Positions 7,742-16,635 are shown, counted from the first letter of the stretch. The stretch is 64,000 nt of DNA from Pseudomonas kribbensis (GCF_003352185.1 NZ_CP029608.1:4754501-4818500), one strand, 5' to 3'. Notes: generated from the letters alone by a model not told the origin. Numbers and translations are program-made.

Positions 7742-8056
7742 ATGGCCACTTCAACGATGAACCTCATCCTCGAACGTATTGCCCTTTTCCAGTTCACCCC
7801 GACTCATTGCGTCCAGGCCCGAGGGATGTTGGGCTGGAGCATGGAACAGTTGTCGCGGGAGACTGGGGTTTCGGTAGACGACATCCAGCGGTTCGAGGCG
7901 CAACAGGAAGTGGCGGATTCGGCGCGGCTGGCGTTGACGTATCGGTTTGAGGCGCAGGGGTTGGTGTTCTTTCCGGGGTTTGCGCCGGGGTGTGGAGCGA
8001 ATATGAGGGAATCAGGCTCTGTTGAGATGCGCGGTGATTTGGCAATGGTCGAATAA
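7742..8056 (+). CDS. Small XRE-type helix-turn-helix protein
   Basis: 104 residues. The middle carries a Cro/C1-type helix-turn-helix: CVQARGMLGWSMEQLSRETG, then VSVDDIQRFEAQQE, the usual arrangement of scanning and recognition helices. The end (RFEAQGLVFFPGFAPG) is common in small Pseudomonas regulators of this kind. It has CCCGGAGCA before the start and an inverted repeat 35 bases upstream that may be its own operator. No partner toxin gene is adjacent: the neighbour on the right is a convergent amidase. Target genes are unknown. Confidence 0.8.
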   Translation: MATSTMNLILERIALFQFTPTHCVQARGMLGWSMEQLSRETGVSVDDIQRFEAQQEVADSARLALTYRFEAQGLVFFPGFAPGCGANMRESGSVEMRGDLAMVE

Positions 8057-8149
8057 TTCACCGCGCATGGTTGCCCGAATGTGATTGTTGCTGTGGCTTG
8101 AGTTCGAAGGTTCCGCTGGCATGTTGCAAGGGAACCCTCGTTGGCCTGA

Positions 8150-9667
8150 TTACTCCTTGAACCCCGGCTGCCGCAATGCCATCGAAGCCTGCTCGTAGCT
8201 GTACGCCATCGCCAACAGCTGCGGCTCGCTCCATTGCTGGCCGTATAAGAACACGGAAGTCGGCGTACCGTCATCGCTCATGCCCGAGGGCAAGGTGATT
8301 GCCGGATAACCTGCGGTAGCCGCAGAAAACTGGGAATAACCATCGTTTTCGGCAAACAGTGCGTCCAGGTTGTGTTCGCGCAGTTGCTCATCGATAGCGT
8401 CTTTGAAGTTCTGGCTGATGATTGCAATCTGTGCACTCGCCTCCTCATGGGTGAGTTCAACGGCGTTGATTGCCTCCAGCATCTGCTGGCAGTAATGCTC
8501 ATCACCGGGGTTGGCCTGGTTGAAATCGATCAACGTCTGCAATGAATCAATCGGCAAGCCCTGACGGCTGGCCAGATACTCTGGCAACTCATGCTTCATC
8601 GCGCCCATCAGACCACTGAGGTAGCCCTCGATGTCTGGAAGACGCACGGTCAATGGGACCAACGTAGCGCCCTGCTCCCGCAAGACAGCCATCGCGGCGA
8701 GCATCTCCGGATTCGGGGTCAGTAACGTGTCGTGGGATCCTGTATACGCGATTGGATAGCCGATCCGCTTGCCTTGCAGAGCGGCATCGGAAAGCAATGC
8801 CGTGTAGTCGATTCCTGTGGGGGCGTTGGCAGTGGCGCTGTCCGCAGCATCAGTGCCTTGCATGACGTTGAACATCAATGCAGCGTCCCGCACCGTACGG
8901 GTCAGTGTGCCCGGAGTGTCTTGCAGGCGAGTGATCGGCACAATGCCGGAACGGCTGAACAGCCCGAGTGTCGGTTTGACGCCGACCACGCCAATGGCCG
9001 AGGCCGGGCAACTGATCGAGCCATTGGTTTCTGTGCCCACTGCCAGCGGTGTGAAACCGGCGGCCACTGCAGTTGCCGGGCCGGAACTGGAACCACAGGT
9101 ACTTGCGCTCAACAGGTGAGGATTTTTCCCCTGGCCGCCGCGCCCGCTCCACCCCAAAGGCAGAGACATATCACGCATGCCCGACCATTCACTCATGTTG
9201 GCTTTGCCCAGCAGGATGGCGCCGGCCTCACGAAGCTGTTGAACCGTAAAAGCATCCTGAGTCGCCGGCTGTCCGACCATGGCCATTGAGCCGGCACTGG
9301 TTTGCATGCCGTCAGCGGTATCGAAGTTGTCCTTCAACAGGACCGGAATTCCGTGCAGCGGGCCACGGATCTTGCCTTGCGCACGCTCTTCATCCATCGC
9401 CGTCGCGATGTCGAAAGCCTCGGGATTCATTTCGATAATGGCGTTGAGGGTGGGACCTTGCTTGTCCAGATCCGCAACACGCGCGATGAGGTGTTGAACC
9501 AGCGCAACCGAAGTCAGTTCGTTGCTGACCATCATTGCACTGAGCTCGCTGGCGCTTGCGTATTCCAGTTCAGCACCGGAAGGCGCTGCAAAGGCAGCGC
9601 TGCTGGCCAGCGAGAGCAGGATGGCCTGCGCCAGCGTATTCATGTTGCGTTTAAAGCGGCATTTCAT
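8150..9667 (-). CDS. Exported amidase (amidase signature family)
   Basis: 505 residues with a signal peptide (MNTLAQAILLSLASSAAFA, residues 9-27), so the enzyme acts in the periplasm. The Ser-cisSer-Lys triad of the amidase signature family is present: Lys112 in VLLKDNF, the GSSSG serines at 193-195, and Ser217 in TETNGSISCPAS. These enzymes hydrolyse amides; the exported Pseudomonas versions resemble peptide amidases, though the substrate is unknown. The start at 9667 has AAGGA seven bases upstream; Met9 is an in-frame alternative. It stands alone, with a 112-base gap to the next gene. Confidence 0.92.
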   Translation of the reverse strand: MKCRFKRNMNTLAQAILLSLASSAAFAAPSGAELEYASASELSAMMVSNELTSVALVQHLIARVADLDKQGPTLNAIIEMNPEAFDIATAMDEERAQGKIRGPLHGIPVLLKDNFDTADGMQTSAGSMAMVGQPATQDAFTVQQLREAGAILLGKANMSEWSGMRDMSLPLGWSGRGGQGKNPHLLSASTCGSSSGPATAVAAGFTPLAVGTETNGSISCPASAIGVVGVKPTLGLFSRSGIVPITRLQDTPGTLTRTVRDAALMFNVMQGTDAADSATANAPTGIDYTALLSDAALQGKRIGYPIAYTGSHDTLLTPNPEMLAAMAVLREQGATLVPLTVRLPDIEGYLSGLMGAMKHELPEYLASRQGLPIDSLQTLIDFNQANPGDEHYCQQMLEAINAVELTHEEASAQIAIISQNFKDAIDEQLREHNLDALFAENDGYSQFSAATAGYPAITLPSGMSDDGTPTSVFLYGQQWSEPQLLAMAYSYEQASMALRQPGFKE

Positions 9668-9779
9668 TTTCTAATCCTTGTTTAAGCCAATCACGAGTGA
9701 GTCATTTCACTCGCGACCAAGCCTACCGAAGCCGCAGGAAACGGCTGTCAGCAACAAGGACCAGTGCTGGTAGGAAAAC

Positions 9780-10853
9780 TCACCCAGCCTTGTAGCCGCT
9801 ACAAGCAACGCGCCCTTTTTCTGACATCTCCTGTTCCACTTCCAACCACCATGCGTCCCCACGCTGGGGTTGCATCAAGTTAAACGCCTCACCCATTTTC
9901 GGCGTCGTGATGGAAACACTGCGTTCCCAGGCCAAGGCAAGAATGCGATCAAAGGGTTCGTGCCAGGCATGCATTGCCAGGTCGAACGTGCCGTTGTGGA
10001 TCGGGAATAACCAGCGCCCCTTGAGGTCGATGTGAGCTTGCAGGGTTTCTTCCGGTTGCATGTGCACGTGGGGCCATTCGACGTTGTAGGCACCGGTTTC
10101 CATCAGGGTCAGGTCGAACGGGCCGAACTGTTCGCCGATGCGTTTGAAGCCGTCGAAGTAGCCACTGTCGCCGCTGAAGAAAATCCGCGTGTCGCCGTCG
10201 ATGATGACCCACGAAGCCCACAGGGTCTGGTTGCCATCGAACAGGCCACGGCCGGAGAAGTGCTGCGACGGGGTGGCGATGAAGCGGATGCCGGCGACTT
10301 CGGTGCCCTGCCACCAGTCGAACTGGCGGATCTTGCTGGCATCGATGCCCCATTTGACCAACGTGTCGCCGACGCCCAGCGGCGTGAGAAACACGTTGAC
10401 CTTGTCCGCGAGTTTCAACACCGCTTCGTAGTCGAGGTGATCGTAGTGGTTGTGCGACAGGATCACCGCTTCGATCGGTGGCAACTCATCGATGCTGATC
10501 GGTGGCTGATGGAAGCGCTTCGGGCCGGCCCATTGCACGGGCGAAGCGCGCTCGGCGAACACCGGGTCGGTGATCCAGAACTTGTCCTGCAGCTTCAGCA
10601 GCAGGGTCGAGTGACCGAGGCGATAGACGCTGTGGTTCGGCGCTGCCATCAGGTCGGCACGGGTCAACGCTTGTACCGGAATGGCCGACGCAGGACGGGT
10701 GTTACGCGGTTTGTGGAAGATCATGTTCCACATGATGCGCAGCATCTTGCGCACACCTTCGCGCTGTACCGGCGCGTGGTTGCGGAATGTCCCTTCGGCC
10801 TGGCGCGAAGCTTCAGGTACAGGACTGACCGCGGAAGAAATTGATTTGGCCAT
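9780..10853 (-). CDS. Metallo-beta-lactamase-fold hydrolase, NAPE-PLD-like
   Basis: 357 residues. The metal site SHNHYDHLD, the later PSQHFSGRGLFDGNQTLWASW and FFSGDSGY match the branch of the metallo-beta-lactamase superfamily that includes N-acylphosphatidylethanolamine phospholipase D. No signal peptide is evident; the N-terminal 40 residues are variable. The start has GGAG about nine bases upstream. A divergent TetR-type gene begins 215 bases away with an inverted-repeat site between, so that regulator is the likely controller. The actual substrate in this bacterium is not known. Confidence 0.88.
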   Translation of the reverse strand: MAKSISSAVSPVPEASRQAEGTFRNHAPVQREGVRKMLRIMWNMIFHKPRNTRPASAIPVQALTRADLMAAPNHSVYRLGHSTLLLKLQDKFWITDPVFAERASPVQWAGPKRFHQPPISIDELPPIEAVILSHNHYDHLDYEAVLKLADKVNVFLTPLGVGDTLVKWGIDASKIRQFDWWQGTEVAGIRFIATPSQHFSGRGLFDGNQTLWASWVIIDGDTRIFFSGDSGYFDGFKRIGEQFGPFDLTLMETGAYNVEWPHVHMQPEETLQAHIDLKGRWLFPIHNGTFDLAMHAWHEPFDRILALAWERSVSITTPKMGEAFNLMQPQRGDAWWLEVEQEMSEKGRVACSGYKAG

Positions 10854-10974
10854 GACTGAATGACTCCAGAAAAACCGCGCAATTCACGGTTTTCCACGGT
10901 GGGACGATAAATGGCCAAGGCACGCACGCATCAGCCGGACATCTGGTTTTAGGTTGCAGCGATTAACGCAACAT

Positions 10975-10990
10975 TACACTGGTCGGTGTA
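10975..10990. promoter_or_regulatory. TACAC-N6-GTGTA inverted repeat, likely TetR operator
   Basis: TACAC (10975-10979) and GTGTA (10986-10990) form a symmetrical site between the divergent hydrolase and TetR genes. Half-site-like GTGTA recurs at about 11035, close to the TetR start, which would suit autoregulation. Confidence 0.5.
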
Positions 10991-11068
10991 CTTTCTAGGT
11001 TGCATGAATCCGGATGACAAGTAAACTGCCGAGTGTAATTTCCTCCTTTTTCCTGCCGAATCGAATTT

Positions 11069-11677
11069 ATGACAGCTCCAACGCGCCTCACCGACCGCAA
11101 ACGCGAAGCCATCATCCTGGCGGCCATTTCCGAATTCCGTGCCAACGGTTTCGAGGTCACCAGCATGGACAAGATCGCGGCCACCGCCGGGGTGTCGAAG
11201 CGCACGGTGTACAACCACTTTCCCAGCAAGGAAGAGCTGTTCGCCGAAATTCTCAACCAGTTGTGGGCACGGATCAGCACCGAGCAAGCCGTGTCGTATC
11301 AACCCGACCAGCCCTTGCGCGAACAACTGCGAACGATGCTGCTGGCCAAACTGCAGATGATGGCGGACGACAATTTCATGGATCTGGCCCGGGTCGCCAT
11401 CGCTGCCGCGATCCACTCGCCCGAGCGTGCGCAGAACATGGTGGCGCGCATGGGCGAACGAGAGGAGAGCGTGACCGGGTGGATCCGCGCCGCCCAGGCA
11501 GATGGCCGGTTGAAACCGGCCGATCCGGAGTTCGCTGCGCATCAGGTCCAGGGACTGCTCAAATCCTTCGCCTTCTGGCCGCAGATTTCCATGGGTCAGC
11601 CCTCGCTCGACAGCACCATGCAAAATGCCGTGGTCGATTCGGCACTGGACATGTTCCTGGCCTGCTACCAGCTCTAG
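11069..11677 (+). CDS. TetR/AcrR-family regulator
   Basis: 202 residues. The N-terminal helix-turn-helix is typical of TetR proteins: AILAAISEFRANGFEVTSMDKI, AATAGVSKRTVYNHFPSKEELF (residues about 14-58). The C-terminal part is the helical ligand and dimer domain, of the kind with an LRTMLLAKLQMMADDNFMDLARVAI start. It is divergent from the NAPE-PLD-like hydrolase, and a 16-base inverted repeat sits in the shared region, so repression of that gene and of itself is likely. The inducer is unknown. Confidence 0.92.
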   Translation: MTAPTRLTDRKREAIILAAISEFRANGFEVTSMDKIAATAGVSKRTVYNHFPSKEELFAEILNQLWARISTEQAVSYQPDQPLREQLRTMLLAKLQMMADDNFMDLARVAIAAAIHSPERAQNMVARMGEREESVTGWIRAAQADGRLKPADPEFAAHQVQGLLKSFAFWPQISMGQPSLDSTMQNAVVDSALDMFLACYQL

Positions 11678-11735
11678 ATCACGTCTGCGCCGCGTAAATG
11701 GCTCACAAGGACACTGAATTTTCCCGCTGGAATAA

Positions 11736-11768
11736 ATGACAATGTCTGTCATTGACCGATGAACGGTC
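11736..11768. promoter_or_regulatory. Two adjacent inverted repeats before the diguanylate cyclase gene
   Basis: ATGACA-ATGTC-TGTCAT (11736-11752) is followed one base later by GACCG-ATGAA-CGGTC (11754-11768). Both are perfect, short and have five-base spacers, as in regulator sites. They lie 55-87 bases before the cyclase start. Confidence 0.4.
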
Positions 11769-11822
11769 GCTCTGAAGAATTACACTGCAAAGTGTTTCAG
11801 AATGAATCTGGCGAAGAACATC

Positions 11823-12875
11823 ATGGAAAACCAACGCGGCAAAGGCTTGTCATTCGCCAGACGTATCTACTTGCCACGTGCCATTGGATTGGGGATCGGT
11901 TTCTTCAGCGTCGGCGCCGCGCTGTATCCATTGAATGTGCCGGCGTGGCTCTGGGCGCTGCTGCTGTTCCACGGTTTTCTCTGGCCACACGTCGCCTATC
12001 AATGGTCGACCCGCTCGGCTTTCCCCTACCGCGCCGAGCGCCGCAATCTGCTCTATGACTCGGTGTTCGGCGGCTTCTGGACCGCGTGTTTCCAGTTCAA
12101 TCCGCTGGTCACCGTGACCATTCTGTCGATGATGACCATGAACAACGTCGCCGCCGGCGGCCGACGCCTGTTCCTGCTCGGCGCCCTCGCCCAAGTGATC
12201 GGCGTGTTGCTGGGCTGGTCGCTGTTCGGGGTCAAGTTCACCCTGACGGCGACGCAGACCCAGGTCTGGGCGTGCCTGCCGATGCTCACTCTTTATCCGC
12301 TGGCGCTGGGCATGGTCTGCTATCGGCTGGCGATCAAACTCGCCGAACACAAGCGCACCCTGAGTGCCCTGAGCCGCACCGACAGCCTGACCGGTCTGCT
12401 CAACCACGGGGCCTGGAAAGACCTGCTGCACCTCAAGTTCCAGCAGTGCCGCGAACACAACAGCCAGGCCACCCTCGCGCTGATCGACGTCGATCACTTC
12501 AAGGTGATCAACGACAGTTACGGGCACATCGTCGGCGATGCGGTGCTCCAGCAACTCAGTCGCGAACTCAAATCCTTGCTGACTGAAAGCGAGCTGGCCG
12601 GCCGTTACGGCGGCGACGAATTCTGCGTGATCCTGCCCAACCTGCCACTGAGCAGAGCCGAAGCACTGATGGAGCAGCTGCGCCAGTCCCTGCACCAATA
12701 CCGTCATCCCGATGTGCCGGAGTTGCGGGTCAGCCTGAGTATCGGGCTGGCACGTTTTCACCCGACCTACCCGGATGCGCTGCACTGGCTGGATGATGCC
12801 GACAAGGCGCTGTACACCGCCAAACATACGGGCCGCAACACGATCAGTGTCGCGCTGAGCCGCTCCAATGCCTGA
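11823..12875 (+). CDS. MASE2-GGDEF diguanylate cyclase
   Basis: 350 residues from ATG 11823 (MENQRGKGLSF). An in-frame ATG at 11802 has no ribosome binding site. The first 170 residues are a MASE2 membrane sensor with about five hydrophobic segments (LPRAIGLGIGFFSVGAALYP at the start). The GGDEF domain follows: TDSLTGLLNH at 186-195, metal-binding Asp222 and Asp224 in LIDVDHFKVIND, and the signature GGDEF at 263-267, so it should make cyclic di-GMP from two GTP. The inhibitory RxxD site normally five residues before the signature reads TESE (254-257), so product inhibition may be lost. A cyclic di-GMP-linked PAS-PAS transducer gene of the BdlA type follows, suggesting the two work together. 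Confidence 0.93.
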   Translation: MENQRGKGLSFARRIYLPRAIGLGIGFFSVGAALYPLNVPAWLWALLLFHGFLWPHVAYQWSTRSAFPYRAERRNLLYDSVFGGFWTACFQFNPLVTVTILSMMTMNNVAAGGRRLFLLGALAQVIGVLLGWSLFGVKFTLTATQTQVWACLPMLTLYPLALGMVCYRLAIKLAEHKRTLSALSRTDSLTGLLNHGAWKDLLHLKFQQCREHNSQATLALIDVDHFKVINDSYGHIVGDAVLQQLSRELKSLLTESELAGRYGGDEFCVILPNLPLSRAEALMEQLRQSLHQYRHPDVPELRVSLSIGLARFHPTYPDALHWLDDADKALYTAKHTGRNTISVALSRSNA

Positions 12876-12880
12876 CAAGA

Positions 12881-12937
12881 CTTGTACGACAAAGTGACAC
12901 CGCACTTTCTTGTACAAGTTTAATAAGTTTGTATAAG
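12881..12937. promoter_or_regulatory. Three TTGTAC-type motifs before the PAS-PAS transducer
   Basis: CTTGTACGAC (12881-12890), the perfect palindrome CTTGTACAAG (12909-12918) and TTTGTATAAG (12928-12937) repeat the same core, the last two 19 bases apart. They look like binding sites for a dimeric regulator in the cyclase-transducer gap. Promoter elements of the transducer gene may overlap them. Confidence 0.4.
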
Positions 12938-13059
12938 ATCAGATCGCCAGCCTGGATGCTGGCACTTTAATGGTCATTGCCCAATGTCGTCAGCTCGTTC
13001 GGCCGGCCAGCGCAGGAACAGGGACAACACCTCAGCCCTATTTCCGGAGCGCACCCCGC

Positions 13060-14379
13060 ATGTTTTTCAATCGCCATCAGTCCGTCATCGATGACCTGCA
13101 ACACACCATCACCGAGCAATCCGGTTTGCTCGAAGCCATCGACCGCTCCATGGCGGTGATCGAGTTCGATCTCGACGCCGTGGTCCTGCGCGCCAACGAC
13201 AACTTCCTGAAGACCACGGGCTACAAGGCCGAACAGGTAATTGGTCAGTCCCACCGCCAGTTCTGCCCACCGGAATTTGCTCGCAGCAGCCAGTACACCG
13301 AACTGTGGTCGCGACTGAAAAACGGTCAGTTCCAGTCCGGCACTTTCGAGCGCATCGACAGCCAGGGCCGGCCGATCTGGCTTGAAGCCAGTTACAACCC
13401 GATCAAGGATGCGTCGGGCCGCGTGGTGAAAGTGGTCAAGTACGCCATGGACGTCACAGCCAAGGTGCAGCAGGAAAGCGAAGCCAACGCCAAATTGCAG
13501 GCCATCGACCGGGCCATGGCGGTGATCGAGTTCGACCTCGACGGCAACATTCTTACGGCCAATCAGAATTTTCTGACGCGCATGGGCTACACCCAGGCCG
13601 AACTCAAGGGCAAACATCACCGCTTGTTCTGCCCCGCACATCTGGTCAGCAGCAGCGCCTACCAGGACTTCTGGCGCCGGCTCAATCAGGGCGAGTTTTT
13701 CCACGGGCAGTTCGAACGTATCGACAAACACGGGCGAACCGTCTGGCTGGAAGCCAATTACAACCCGGTCTACGACGCCGCCGGGCGCCTGTGCAAAGTG
13801 GTGAAATTCGCCTCGGACGTCACCGCCCGGGTCGAGCAGCACGAGCAGGACGCCCGTAGCGCCAGCGCCGCTTACCACATCTCGGTGGCGACCCGAAAAG
13901 TCGCCGAGCAAGGCACGCAAGTCATTCAGCAAGCGGCCAGCGAGATGCGCGAAATCGCCGATGACATCGCCGAGTCGTCGACCCTGATCGCCCAGCTCGG
14001 CGAGCGCTCCGAGCAGATCACCGCCATCGTCAACACCATCCGTGCGATTGCCGACCAGACCAACCTGCTGGCGCTCAACGCGGCAATCGAGGCGGCGCGG
14101 GCCGGTGAGCAAGGGCGTGGTTTTGCGGTGGTGGCTGATGAAGTGCGACAACTGGCAGCCCGCACCAGCGGTTCGACGGCAGAGATTTCCAACATGATCG
14201 GCCTGATCCAGAGCGAAACCCGTCAGGCGATCAAGAGCATGGACGGCACCCGTGGTCGCGCGGCGCAAGGCGTCGAGCTGGCGGATCAGGCGGGGACGGT
14301 GATTCTGCAGATTCGCGATGGCGCCAGCGAAGCGGTGGACGCCGTGAGTATGTTCGCCAACGAGCGTGCGCCGGGATAG
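13060..14379 (+). CDS. Soluble PAS-PAS methyl-accepting transducer, BdlA-like
   Basis: 439 residues from ATG 13060 (MFFNRHQ), the point at which the family pattern begins. Two PAS domains follow each other (residues about 24-140 and 146-262). Each starts [13 protein letters not shown] and ends with the PAC-like [10 protein letters not shown] or [11 protein letters not shown], and both contain the GYxxxxxxGxxHxxFC pattern of the redox/flavin or heme kind. The C-terminal half is the methyl-accepting signalling domain with the conserved hairpin ([20 protein letters not shown]). There is no membrane segment. The architecture is that of P. aeruginosa BdlA, which links cyclic di-GMP and biofilm dispersal; the adjacent cyclase gene fits. 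A paralogue of the same length lies at 44911-46230. Confidence 0.9.
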   Translation: MFFNRHQSVIDDLQHTITEQSGLLEAIDRSMAVIEFDLDAVVLRANDNFLKTTGYKAEQVIGQSHRQFCPPEFARSSQYTELWSRLKNGQFQSGTFERIDSQGRPIWLEASYNPIKDASGRVVKVVKYAMDVTAKVQQESEANAKLQAIDRAMAVIEFDLDGNILTANQNFLTRMGYTQAELKGKHHRLFCPAHLVSSSAYQDFWRRLNQGEFFHGQFERIDKHGRTVWLEANYNPVYDAAGRLCKVVKFASDVTARVEQHEQDARSASAAYHISVATRKVAEQGTQVIQQAASEMREIADDIAESSTLIAQLGERSEQITAIVNTIRAIADQTNLLALNAAIEAARAGEQGRGFAVVADEVRQLAARTSGSTAEISNMIGLIQSETRQAIKSMDGTRGRAAQGVELADQAGTVILQIRDGASEAVDAVSMFANERAPG

Positions 14380-14439
14380 GCCGACACGGGCGACGCAGGG
14401 CTATAGTGATTCAACGTCCCAAGCCCTGCCGAGTCCGTC

Positions 14440-14970
14440 ATGACCACCGAAAAAAACGAATCCCCCGCCGCGCCTGTTGATCACCTGCGCTTCCACCGCC
14501 CCCACGCTCACCTCAACACAACCTTCGGCAACGACAAGTTCGCCCTGCGGGCCGAGGCGTTTGCGCGGTTCTTCGGTACGCCGACCTTTCTCGGTGCCCA
14601 GACCCTGATCGTGGTGCTGTGGGTTTGCCTGAATATGTCTGGCATCACGACCTTCGACGTTTATCCGTTCATCCTGTTGAACCTGGCGTTCAGCCTGCAA
14701 TCGGCCTATGCCGCACCGCTGATTTTGCTGGCCCAGACCCGTCAGGCCGCACGGGACAAAGCGCAATCGGACGCCGACGCCCAGCACCGGGAAGCCCTGG
14801 CCGTGGCCAATTCCGAGCGTCAGGTCCAGGCCGCGAAGAACACCGCGCAATTGCTGGAGCTGCTGGAGCAGAACACCCGGCTCACCGAAATGACCAAGAA
14901 CCTCACCGAGCGCATCGAAGGCCTGACCCGCGAGCTGCACGATCACATGCGCCAGAACCCGCAGGCCTGA
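14440..14970 (+). CDS. DUF1003 membrane protein
   Basis: 176 residues. Two hydrophobic segments (TLIVVLWVCLNMSGI near 57-71 and YPFILLNLAFSLQSAYAAPLILLA near 76-99) are separated by a short loop with FDVYPF, the core of the DUF1003 family. The last 70 residues are charged and helical with heptad spacing (LLELLEQNTRLTEMTKNL), probably a cytoplasmic coiled coil. The function of the family is unknown. It is convergent with the LysR gene: the two stops are adjacent. Confidence 0.88.
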   Translation: MTTEKNESPAAPVDHLRFHRPHAHLNTTFGNDKFALRAEAFARFFGTPTFLGAQTLIVVLWVCLNMSGITTFDVYPFILLNLAFSLQSAYAAPLILLAQTRQAARDKAQSDADAQHREALAVANSERQVQAAKNTAQLLELLEQNTRLTEMTKNLTERIEGLTRELHDHMRQNPQA

Positions 14971-15849
14971 TCACGGCAAACGCAGCGCCCGCCCGAGTTC
15001 ATCGAACAGCGTGACCACCGAGCGCAACGCGCGGCAGTCCGGGCGGGTCAGCAGCCAGAGGGCGGTGTCGTAACCGTGCAGCGGTTCGCTCAAAGCTTGC
15101 AGACCTTCGGTGATCAGAAAGTCCGGCAACGCCGCGACGCCTAACCCGGCACGCACCAATTCCGTCACCGACAGCATGCTGTTGCAGCGATAGCCCGGTG
15201 TCACGCTGGGCAAGTGCTGGCGGCGCCAAACCACGGTCGGGTGATCGGGCAGGAAATCATCCGGGGCGATCCAGGTCATGGCGGCCAGATCGGATGCATC
15301 GATGTTTTGCAGATAACGCTCACTGGCGCAGACCCGGTAGGAAATCTTCGCCAGCTCCCGTCCGACCAGATGCTCCGGCGGTGTGCGCGTCAGACGCAGG
15401 GCGATATCGGCATCGCGGCGGCTGAGGTTGGCGAAATCATTGGAGGTGCTCAGCTCGATGGTCAGCGCCGGGTAGTTCGGCATGAACTGCGCCAGCGCCG
15501 GCAGCAGCAGACCTTGCAGCACCGAATCGGTACAGGTCAGGCGCACCGTGCCGCTGACCACTGCGCCGCCCTGCTCCACGCCGATGCGCGCCGCTTCCAG
15601 TGCCTGCTCGGCGCGCTCAGCCTGTTCCGCCAGGGTCTGCGCAAGGCTGGTGGGCAGGTAGCCGGCGCGGCTTTTTTCGAACAGTTGCTGACCGAGTGCG
15701 GCTTCCAGTCGGCGCACGGCACGGAACACCGTCGACACATCGACCTTCAACAACTGTGAGGCCCGGGCCAGCGAGCCGCCACGCACCAGGGCGAGAATCA
15801 GCGCCAGATCCGGGAAGTCGAGTCGATAGTGCGTCGCTGCATTAATCAC
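14971..15849 (-). CDS. LysR-family regulator
   Basis: 292 residues from a GTG at 15849 (VINAATHYRLDFPDLALIL). The helix-turn-helix follows at once (GSLARASQLLKVDVSTVFRAVRRLEAALG), so an earlier start would add unrelated residues. The effector domain is of normal length with the DADIALRL and LVGRELAKISYRV patterns of LysR proteins acting as CrgA/AphB-like regulators. It is divergent from the GATase-like gene 78 bases away and probably controls it and the downstream monooxygenase. Confidence 0.88.
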   Translation of the reverse strand: MINAATHYRLDFPDLALILALVRGGSLARASQLLKVDVSTVFRAVRRLEAALGQQLFEKSRAGYLPTSLAQTLAEQAERAEQALEAARIGVEQGGAVVSGTVRLTCTDSVLQGLLLPALAQFMPNYPALTIELSTSNDFANLSRRDADIALRLTRTPPEHLVGRELAKISYRVCASERYLQNIDASDLAAMTWIAPDDFLPDHPTVVWRRQHLPSVTPGYRCNSMLSVTELVRAGLGVAALPDFLITEGLQALSEPLHGYDTALWLLTRPDCRALRSVVTLFDELGRALRLP

Positions 15850-15927
15850 TTGGGGAAACGCCCATATTGAGTGCGTGAACGCCAATCTATAGTGAGCGTC
15901 ATCCCTCAACAAGCACAGCGAGCACTC

Positions 15928-16635
15928 ATGGAATCCAGAGCCCTGCGCATCGCCCTGATCGGTGACTACGACCCACAAGTCACCGCCCATCAAGCCATCC
16001 CCGTCGCCCTCGGCCTGGCGGCAGAACACATTCGCCGACCCGTCGATTTCGAATGGCTGGCGACGGACCGGATTCATCTCGACACACCGCTCGACGGCTT
16101 CGACGGTTTCTGGTGCGTCCCGGCCAGCCCTTACAAGAGTGAAGCTGGCGCGCTGCGGGCCATCCGTTTTGCCCGAGAACAGCAGCGACCGTTCCTCGGC
16201 ACCTGCGGCGGTTTTCAACATGCGGTACTCGAGTTTTCCCGCAACGTATTGGGCTGGGCCGATGCCGAGCATGGCGAAACCTCGCCCGATTCCAGCCGTG
16301 CCGTGCTCTCGCCGCTGAGCTGTTCGCTGGTGGAAGCGGTGGACAGCATCCATCTGGTGCCCGGTTCGTTGATTGCCAAGGCGTACGAAACATCCGAGAT
16401 TCGTGAAGGCTATCGCTGCCGTTTTGGGGTGAATCCGCAGTTCGAACGGGAATTGCTGACCCATGACCTGCACGCCATGGGCCACGATTCTGCAGGCGAT
16501 CTGCGCGCCATCGAACTGAAAAGCCATGTGTTCTTCGTCGCGACGTTGTTTCAGCCGGAACGTGCCGCGCTCAAAGGGCAAATGCCACCGCTGGTGCGAG
16601 CATTTGTCGAAGCCTGTGCGGAGCAACCTCGATGA
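15928..16635 (+). CDS. CTP synthase C-terminal region-related protein (class I GATase-like) without catalytic His
   Basis: 235 residues from ATG 15928 (MESRALRIALIGDYDP). It is homologous to the glutamine amidotransferase half of CTP synthase only; the synthase half is absent. The nucleophile elbow is intact (GTCGGFQH, Cys93), and the end has the family pattern HVFFVATLFQPE. In CTP synthase this reads FHPE, so the catalytic His is replaced by Gln209 while Glu211 remains. Glutaminase activity of the usual kind is therefore doubtful. The family is sometimes annotated as CTP synthase C-terminal region-related (seleno)protein. It overlaps the start of the next gene by four bases, so the two are translationally coupled; the LysR gene upstream is divergent. 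Confidence 0.85.
   Translation: MESRALRIALIGDYDPQVTAHQAIPVALGLAAEHIRRPVDFEWLATDRIHLDTPLDGFDGFWCVPASPYKSEAGALRAIRFAREQQRPFLGTCGGFQHAVLEFSRNVLGWADAEHGETSPDSSRAVLSPLSCSLVEAVDSIHLVPGSLIAKAYETSEIREGYRCRFGVNPQFERELLTHDLHAMGHDSAGDLRAIELKSHVFFVATLFQPERAALKGQMPPLVRAFVEACAEQPR

Noticed and set aside
7742..8056. Antitoxin of a toxin-antitoxin pair
   Set aside because: The XRE protein has no adjacent toxin gene; the neighbours are an AraC regulator and an amidase.
10032..10844. A 270-codon plus-strand frame inside the NAPE-PLD-like hydrolase
   Set aside because: Antisense to a gene with metal-binding motifs; a typical high-GC shadow frame.
11850..12917. A 355-codon minus-strand frame
   Set aside because: Antisense to the GGDEF cyclase, which shows the signature motifs.
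12967..14268. A 433-codon minus-strand frame
   Set aside because: Antisense to the PAS-PAS transducer with its conserved signalling hairpin.
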